A stretch of DNA of 64,000 bases from Chitinivibrionales bacterium. GTDB taxonomy: Bacteria > Fibrobacterota > Chitinivibrionia > Chitinivibrionales > FEN-1185. The stretch covers positions 1-64,000 of the forward strand of contig DATJAL010000025.1 in the NCBI GenBank assembly GCA_035516255.1, read 5' to 3'. The notes under the pieces are model-generated. The model was given only the letters and a program-made list of their open reading frames with translations, was not told the origin of the DNA and searched no databases. Positions within the stretch are counted from its first letter, which is position 1, and each line of letters opens with the position of its first letter. The translations under genes and the position numbers were made by a program. Positions 60,321 through 64,000 of the stretch are shown in pieces.

Positions 60321-61393
60321 ACCTGTTCAGGAACCAGCGCGAACTGAGAAAGCTCTCCCGGCACCCGCTCGCCATCGCCGGGTTCGCCGTGCTCGCCGTG
60401 TTCTACTTTGTCATGCTGCTGGCGGAGTTCATCGCGCCCTACGGGTACGACAGCGGCGACCGAGAGCTTTCGTACGTGCCGCCGAGCAGGGTGCATTTTA
60501 TTTACAAGGGGCATTTCTCTTTGCGGCCATTCATCTATCCGTATTCCTATACCTTCAACGCCTATGCCGAGCGCGCGTACGTGGAAGACAGCGCAACCCC
60601 CTATTACCTTTCGCTGTTCGCAAAGGGCGACAAGGTGAAGCTGTGGGGGTTCATTCCCCTCAGCCGCCACCTCTACGGCGTGCAGGGAATGCCGCAAAAA
60701 TGCCGTTACTACTGCCTTGGCGGCGACGGCGTGGGCCGCGACCTTTTTTCGCGCATCGTGTACGGTTCGCGCGTGTCGCTCACCATTGGTTTTTTCGGCG
60801 TGGCGATCACGTTTTTGCTCGGGTTCCTCGTGGGCGGCATCTCGGGCTATTACGGCGGCATGGTCGACAGCGTGCTCATGCGGTTCGCCGAGTGCTTCAT
60901 GCTCGTGCCCGGGTTCTTTCTCATGCTCGCGCTGCGCAGCGCGTTCCCGGTGAAGCTCTCGTCCACCGCCGTGTACCTTCTCATCGTGGTGATCATGAGC
61001 TTCATCGAATGGGCGGGGTTCGCGCGCATCATCCGCGGCATGGCCCTCTCCATCAGCAAACAGGACTTTGTCAAGGCGGCCAAGGCCCTCGGCGCGTCGG
61101 ACCTGCGCATCATCACGCGCCACGTGCTGCCGCAGACGCTCAGCTATGCCATCGTGGCGCTCACCCTCACCATCCCGGCGTACATCCTCGGCGAGTCCAC
61201 GCTCAGCTTCATCGGCCTCGGCATCCAGGACCCGCAGGCAAGCTGGGGCAACCTGCTCTCCGCCGCCATGAACGTGTCGGACATACAGTACCATCCGTGG
61301 ATTCTGATTCCGGGGATTTTTATATTCTTGTCGGTGATGGCGTTTAATTTTGTGGGTGACGGATTGCGGGATGCTTTGGATCCAAATAAATGA
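60317..61393 (+). CDS. ABC transporter permease, OppC/DppC type
   Basis: 358 residues. A N-terminal helix anchors a long periplasmic insertion (60-160, which includes HFIYKGHFSLRPFIYP and GFIPLSRHLYGVQGM), followed by the permease domain with the coupling motif SISKQDFVKAAKALGASDLR. This long loop is typical of OppC homologues in some lineages but is larger here. It ends the three-gene transporter unit; the two ATPases needed for transport are not adjacent and must be encoded elsewhere. Confidence 0.94.
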   Translation: MNLFRNQRELRKLSRHPLAIAGFAVLAVFYFVMLLAEFIAPYGYDSGDRELSYVPPSRVHFIYKGHFSLRPFIYPYSYTFNAYAERAYVEDSATPYYLSLFAKGDKVKLWGFIPLSRHLYGVQGMPQKCRYYCLGGDGVGRDLFSRIVYGSRVSLTIGFFGVAITFLLGFLVGGISGYYGGMVDSVLMRFAECFMLVPGFFLMLALRSAFPVKLSSTAVYLLIVVIMSFIEWAGFARIIRGMALSISKQDFVKAAKALGASDLRIITRHVLPQTLSYAIVALTLTIPAYILGESTLSFIGLGIQDPQASWGNLLSAAMNVSDIQYHPWILIPGIFIFLSVMAFNFVGDGLRDALDPNK

Positions 61394-61407
61394 TAATAAA
61401 AATTATT

Positions 61408-61429
61408 CGGGGGAGAAGTATCTCCCCCG
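61408..61429. terminator. Hairpin behind the transporter genes
   Basis: CGGGGGAGA (61408-61416) with TCTCCCCCG (61421-61429), four-base loop. It lies 15 bases past the last permease stop. No T run follows, so termination strength is unclear. Confidence 0.6.
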
Positions 61430-61689
61430 GCCTCGGCCTCCTCGCCGCGCTACGCGCGTCTGCGGGGTCCTCGGCACTCCCCTCTCCTGGGTGCGGCCGG
61501 GTACCGACAGTGGCAAGCTTCACACATCCGCTGGGCGCACCCACGGACGGCGGCTGAATTGGAATTGTGTACTGCCGAGTTAATTGTTTGATGATTGCCG
61601 GTGGTTATAAGATAATGGAGCGATTATAATTGTATCCGTTTGGTACTGATTCCAGCACTTATTACATTTCAAAAAGAGGGGGAGGTTTC

Positions 61690-61821
61690 TTGCGCCAGGG
61701 GCGACTGGAGGGTGCGCCAAAGCGCATTGCCGGCCGACCCCGCCGATAGGCATCGGGGCGGACCGGCAACGAGGCCGAATGGCCGAGCCCGTAAGGAGAA
61801 CCGTTGCCGACTGGCAGGCGC
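61690..61821 (+). repeat. Structured dispersed element, copy 3, upstream of the corrinoid gene
   Basis: GACTGGAGG (61703-61711) followed by hairpin GTGCGC-CAAA-GCGCAT (61712-61727), stem TGCCGG/CCGGCA (61728-61733 with 61763-61768) containing an inner CCCCG/CGGGG, then GGCC-GAAT-GGCC (61773-61784), CCGAGCCCG, and an end hairpin TGCC-GACT-GGCA. GCGCC at 61692-61696 can pair with GGCGC at 61817-61821 to close the whole fold. It ends about 37 bases before the gene at 61859. Confidence 0.65.
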
Positions 61822-61858
61822 CATGAATTTATAGTAAATTAATATTACAGGAGGATTG

Positions 61859-62521
61859 ATGCCAGACATACTTTCCCAAATAGCAACGTGCGTGGAAAAA
61901 GGGAAAATCAGCGCGGCCGCGCCGTTTCCGCCCGACATGAAGGGCAAGGACGGGGCCGACGAGCTCACCGGGCTCGCCTTGACACAAGGGATTCCTCCCC
62001 AGGAGGTTCTGTCGAAAGGGCTCGTGCCGGGCATGTACAACGTGGGCGAGAAGTTCAGGCTCAACAAGGTGTTCATTCCCGACGTGCTCATGGCGGCCAA
62101 GGCCATGTACGCGGGCATGAAGCACCTCAAGCCGTATTTCCTGTCGGGCGCAGTGAAGCGCAGGGGCACGTTCGTGATCGGCACCGCAGCGGGGGACCTG
62201 CACGACATCGGCAAGAACCTCGTGGCCATGATCGTGGAGGGCGGCGGCTGGGAGGTGGTGGACCTCGGCGTGGACGTGTCCATTGACAAATTCGTAAAGG
62301 CCGCGGGCGAGCACCCGGGCTGCAGCGTGGGCATTTCCACCCTGCTCACCACCACCATGATGAACATGGAAAAAACGACCAGGGAACTCAAGGAAAAATT
62401 CCCCGGCATCAGGGTGATCGTGGGCGGCGCACCGCTCACCAGGGAGTTCGCGGACAAAATCGGCGCGGCATATTCCGCCGATCCCCAGGGAGCGGTTGAT
62501 TTCTTGAATTCGGGAAAATAA
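61859..62521 (+). CDS. B12-binding corrinoid protein (methyltransferase cognate)
   Basis: 220 residues from the ATG at 61859, with AGGAGG four bases upstream. A helical cap (1-80, including the VLMAAKAMYAGMKHLKPYF segment) precedes the B12-binding domain with the lower-ligand motif DLHDIGKNLVAM, GWEVVDLGVDVSID and the IRVIVGGAPLT loop. It belongs to the MtaC/MtbC/MtgC class, which carries a methyl group between a donor-specific transferase and an acceptor enzyme. The acceptor may be the homocysteine S-methyltransferase that follows by 165 bases. No MtaB-like donor enzyme or corrinoid activator is in view. Confidence 0.92.
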   Translation: MPDILSQIATCVEKGKISAAAPFPPDMKGKDGADELTGLALTQGIPPQEVLSKGLVPGMYNVGEKFRLNKVFIPDVLMAAKAMYAGMKHLKPYFLSGAVKRRGTFVIGTAAGDLHDIGKNLVAMIVEGGGWEVVDLGVDVSIDKFVKAAGEHPGCSVGISTLLTTTMMNMEKTTRELKEKFPGIRVIVGGAPLTREFADKIGAAYSADPQGAVDFLNSGK

Positions 62522-62529
62522 AACAAGAT

Positions 62530-62670
62530 GGCCACAGAGGCACAGAGACACTGAGATTAATAATGTTTTAATGGTAACCTTCACAAATGTTTAATTGATG
62601 TTGAAGCAATAAGCATTCCCTATCAAACTCTCATTTTGCCTTCTCTGTGCCTCCGTGTCTCTGTGGCTAA
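62530..62670. repeat. Family C repeat with inverted GCCACAGAG ends
   Basis: GCCACAGAGGCACAGAGACA near 62530-62549 is an inverted copy of CTCTGTGCCTCCGTGTCTCTGTGGC near 62643-62667. It lies between the corrinoid and homocysteine-methyltransferase genes and touches the ribosome binding site of the latter. Confidence 0.6.
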
Positions 62671-62686
62671 ATCTTTTGAGGAAACC

Positions 62687-63577
62687 ATGAAAACAATCGT
62701 CGAAACCGTCAAATCCGGTTCCATCCTCGTCTCCGACGGCGCATGGGGCACCTTTCTCCACAAGAAAGGGCTCGAGCCGGGCCAGTGCCCCGAGCTTTGG
62801 TGCATCACCCGGAAAAACGACGTGCTTGACATTGCGAAAAGCTACGCGGGCGCGGGCGCCGACATGATCGAATCGAACAGCTTCGGCGCCAACCGGTTCA
62901 AGCTCATTCATTACGGCCTCGAGGCACGCGCAAGGGAAATGAACCGCGCCGCTGCCGCGATCTCGCGCGAGGCAGCCGGTCCAAACCGGCACGTGATCGC
63001 GTCCGTCGGCCCCACGGGCAAGATCCTCATGATGGGCGACGTCACGGAAGAAGAAATCTACGGCGCGTTCAAGGAGCAGGCAGTTGCACTCGAGGAGGGC
63101 GGCGCCGACGCGTGCTGCATCGAGACCATGACCGCGCTCGACGAGGCGTGCATCGCGGTGAAGGCGGCCCGGGAGAACACGAGGCTCGAGGTCATCTGCA
63201 CGTTCACATTCGACAAGACCGTCGACAACACCTTTCGCACCATGATGGGCGTGTCGCCCGCCGAAATGGCGGCCGCGCTTGTCAAGGCCGGCGCGCACGT
63301 CATCGGCACGAACTGCGGCAACGGCATGGAGCGGATGGTCGAGATCGTGCGGGAAATCCGCGCTGCCGACAAGGCCACGCCCGTGCTCGTGCACGCGAAC
63401 GCCGGGCTGCCGCAGGCCAAGGACGGCCAGATCGTGTATCCCGAAACGCCGGAGATGATGGCGGGACTGGTGCCCGCGATTGTTTCCGCCGGCGCGAATA
63501 TCGTCGGCGGGTGTTGCGGGACGACGCCGGAGCATATAGCGAAAATTGTAGCGGCTGTAAAATCGATTAGAAAATAA
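62687..63577 (+). CDS. Homocysteine S-methyltransferase domain protein
   Basis: 296 residues starting at 62687 (GAGGAA upstream). The TIM barrel begins SILVSDGAWGTFLHKKG and carries zinc-binding cysteines in IGTNCGNG and IVGGCCGTTPEHI, the pattern of MetH/BHMT/MmuM enzymes that form methionine from homocysteine. It is short because it lacks the folate, cobalamin and activation domains of full MetH. With the corrinoid gene just upstream it may act as one half of a split, cobalamin-dependent methionine synthase. It ends four bases before structured element copy 2. Confidence 0.92.
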   Translation: MKTIVETVKSGSILVSDGAWGTFLHKKGLEPGQCPELWCITRKNDVLDIAKSYAGAGADMIESNSFGANRFKLIHYGLEARAREMNRAAAAISREAAGPNRHVIASVGPTGKILMMGDVTEEEIYGAFKEQAVALEEGGADACCIETMTALDEACIAVKAARENTRLEVICTFTFDKTVDNTFRTMMGVSPAEMAAALVKAGAHVIGTNCGNGMERMVEIVREIRAADKATPVLVHANAGLPQAKDGQIVYPETPEMMAGLVPAIVSAGANIVGGCCGTTPEHIAKIVAAVKSIRK

Positions 63578-63581
63578 TAAT

Positions 63582-63707
63582 GCGGTCTCGGCCATAGGCC
63601 TCGGGCCGCCACGGCACTATTTGCAGAGACGCACTGCCGTGCGTCTCTGCAAAAGGCGGGTCCGGGCGGCATCGTGTTCCAGCACGACCTCCAGTCCGGC
63701 CTAACGC
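63582..63707 (-). repeat. Structured dispersed element, copy 2
   Basis: Minus strand: GCGTTAGGCC, GGACTGGAGG, hairpin TCGTGC-TGGA-ACACGA (63672-63687), stem GCCGCC/GGCGGC (63605-63610 with 63665-63670), hairpin GGCC-TAT-GGCC (63590-63600), CCGAGACCGC. Its variable loop is occupied by a separate 15-bp palindrome (63620-63634 with 63639-63653, TTTGCAGAGACGCAC). Confidence 0.75.
63620..63653. repeat. Palindrome TTTGCAGAGACGCAC nested in copy 2
   Basis: A perfect 15-bp inverted repeat with a four-base loop (63620-63634 and 63639-63653). The AGACGCAC...GTGCGTCT type is a widespread intergenic palindrome; here it sits inside the variable stem-loop of another element. Confidence 0.75.
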
Positions 63708-63913
63708 GAAAACCAAAGATTTCAATTGTGTTTTGTTTCTTCCCCATCAGCGCCGACTCCGAGGACGGTAGGCCATTCCGAACGGGCATACCCATTTATA
63801 CCTCAGAATTCCAGGTTTTCCGCTAGAAAACACTTTTATCATCTATCGGTTTAAATATTATGAATTTTATTATATATTACTTTTAGCAGGCCTAAAACAT
63901 GGAGAAATGCAAT

Positions 63914-64000
63914 ATGAAAAATAAAGTCATGGCATTTACAGTACTTTTTCTATTTTCCATGAATGCGAATGCGGAGATAGCGGTTGGCGATACTTTTGTA
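63914..64000 (+). CDS. Exported protein, N-terminal fragment (runs off window)
   Basis: 29 codons are visible: a start MKNKVMAFTVLFLFSMNANA, which is a typical signal peptide with cleavage after ANA, then EIAVGDTFV. GGAG lies about ten bases upstream of the ATG at 63914. The mature protein and its family lie outside the window. The AT-rich start differs from the neighbouring GC-rich genes. Confidence 0.75.
   Translation, partial: MKNKVMAFTVLFLFSMNANAEIAVGDTFV

Larger units (their letters stand above)
61394..61858. other. Intergenic region before the corrinoid gene
   Basis: 465 bases: a hairpin at 61408-61429, an imperfect GC-rich repeat-like block (61430-61560), then the structured element at 61690-61821 just upstream of the corrinoid gene. 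The transporter's terminator is probably the hairpin. Confidence 0.55.
63578..63913. other. Repeat-bearing spacer before the last gene
   Basis: 336 bases. 63582-63707 is structured element copy 2 with a nested hairpin (63620-63653). The rest (63720-63910) becomes AT-rich and includes the promoter region of the truncated gene at 63914, with TATATT near 63872. Confidence 0.55.

Noticed and set aside
61690-61821. Cobalamin or SAH riboswitch call for the element before the corrinoid gene
   Set aside because: The gene context is attractive but the conserved segments of those riboswitches (such as GCCACTG of the B12 box) are not present; kept as a repeat family member only.

Overview
The window is a chromosomal segment of a Gram-negative bacterium with about 57-60 % GC in most genes. 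It carries outer-membrane beta-barrel and lipoprotein genes, signal-peptide proteins with C-terminal sorting-like domains (of the kind used by type IX-like secretion in the Fibrobacterota/Bacteroidota side of the FCB group), two family-3 glycoside hydrolases, a polysaccharide lyase and a deacetylase, a RarA with a methyltransferase-like tail, and a CIRCE/HrcA heat-shock regulon. A saccharolytic Fibrobacterota-like (for example Chitinispirillum-related) organism is my best guess. It rests on gene content only; no rRNA or tRNA gene was seen.

Layout. 1-3.2 kb: edge of an IS3-type insertion sequence, an unassigned protein with a winged-helix-like tail, and an ATPase of the AAA_14/DUF4143 type that looks leaderless. 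3.2-7.6 kb: rarA fusion, a HAMP-type membrane protein, a DUF559 remnant, a DUF3795 protein and a repeat-rich gap. 7.6-15.2 kb: one co-oriented heat-shock cluster groES-groEL-hrcA-grpE-dnaK-dnaJ with a single perfect CIRCE overlapping a strong promoter. 15.7-20.1 kb: an HU/IHF gene facing a possible rho-proC-tlpA-FHA operon. 20.5-29.9 kb: polysaccharide lyase, RlmI, B12-binding radical SAM, lipoamide dehydrogenase and small envelope proteins. 30-41.5 kb: two secreted GH3 enzymes, a stand-alone sorting-domain protein, NodB-type deacetylase, exonuclease III and a beta-barrel. 41.5-47.8 kb: RlmM, LigA, ROK glucokinase and a nucleotide-sugar dehydrogenase. 48.1-51.4 kb: a tight perR-rbr-katG peroxide-defence operon of visibly lower GC. 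51.7-56.1 kb: a MAPEG protein and two large secreted proteins built of carboxypeptidase-regulatory-like repeats. 56.6-64 kb: lipoate ligase, an Opp/Dpp-type substrate-binding protein with two permeases but no ATPases, and a corrinoid protein with a homocysteine S-methyltransferase.

How the genes fit together. The secreted hydrolases, ROK kinase, sugar dehydrogenase and peptide transporter suggest a polymer-degrading lifestyle. The corrinoid/homocysteine pair suggests a methionine-forming methyl transfer split over two proteins. The chaperone cluster and the peroxide operon are complete stress modules with recognisable control sites.

The most unusual signal lies between genes. At least three dispersed GC-rich elements share a GACTGGAGG start and three hairpins whose paired arms change in a compensating way between copies, which suggests a structured RNA or a hairpin-based mobile element. 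Two further dispersed repeat families (one directly behind dnaK and ligA, one with GCCACAGAG-type inverted ends) and several isolated palindromes make the intergenic regions rich in small repeats.
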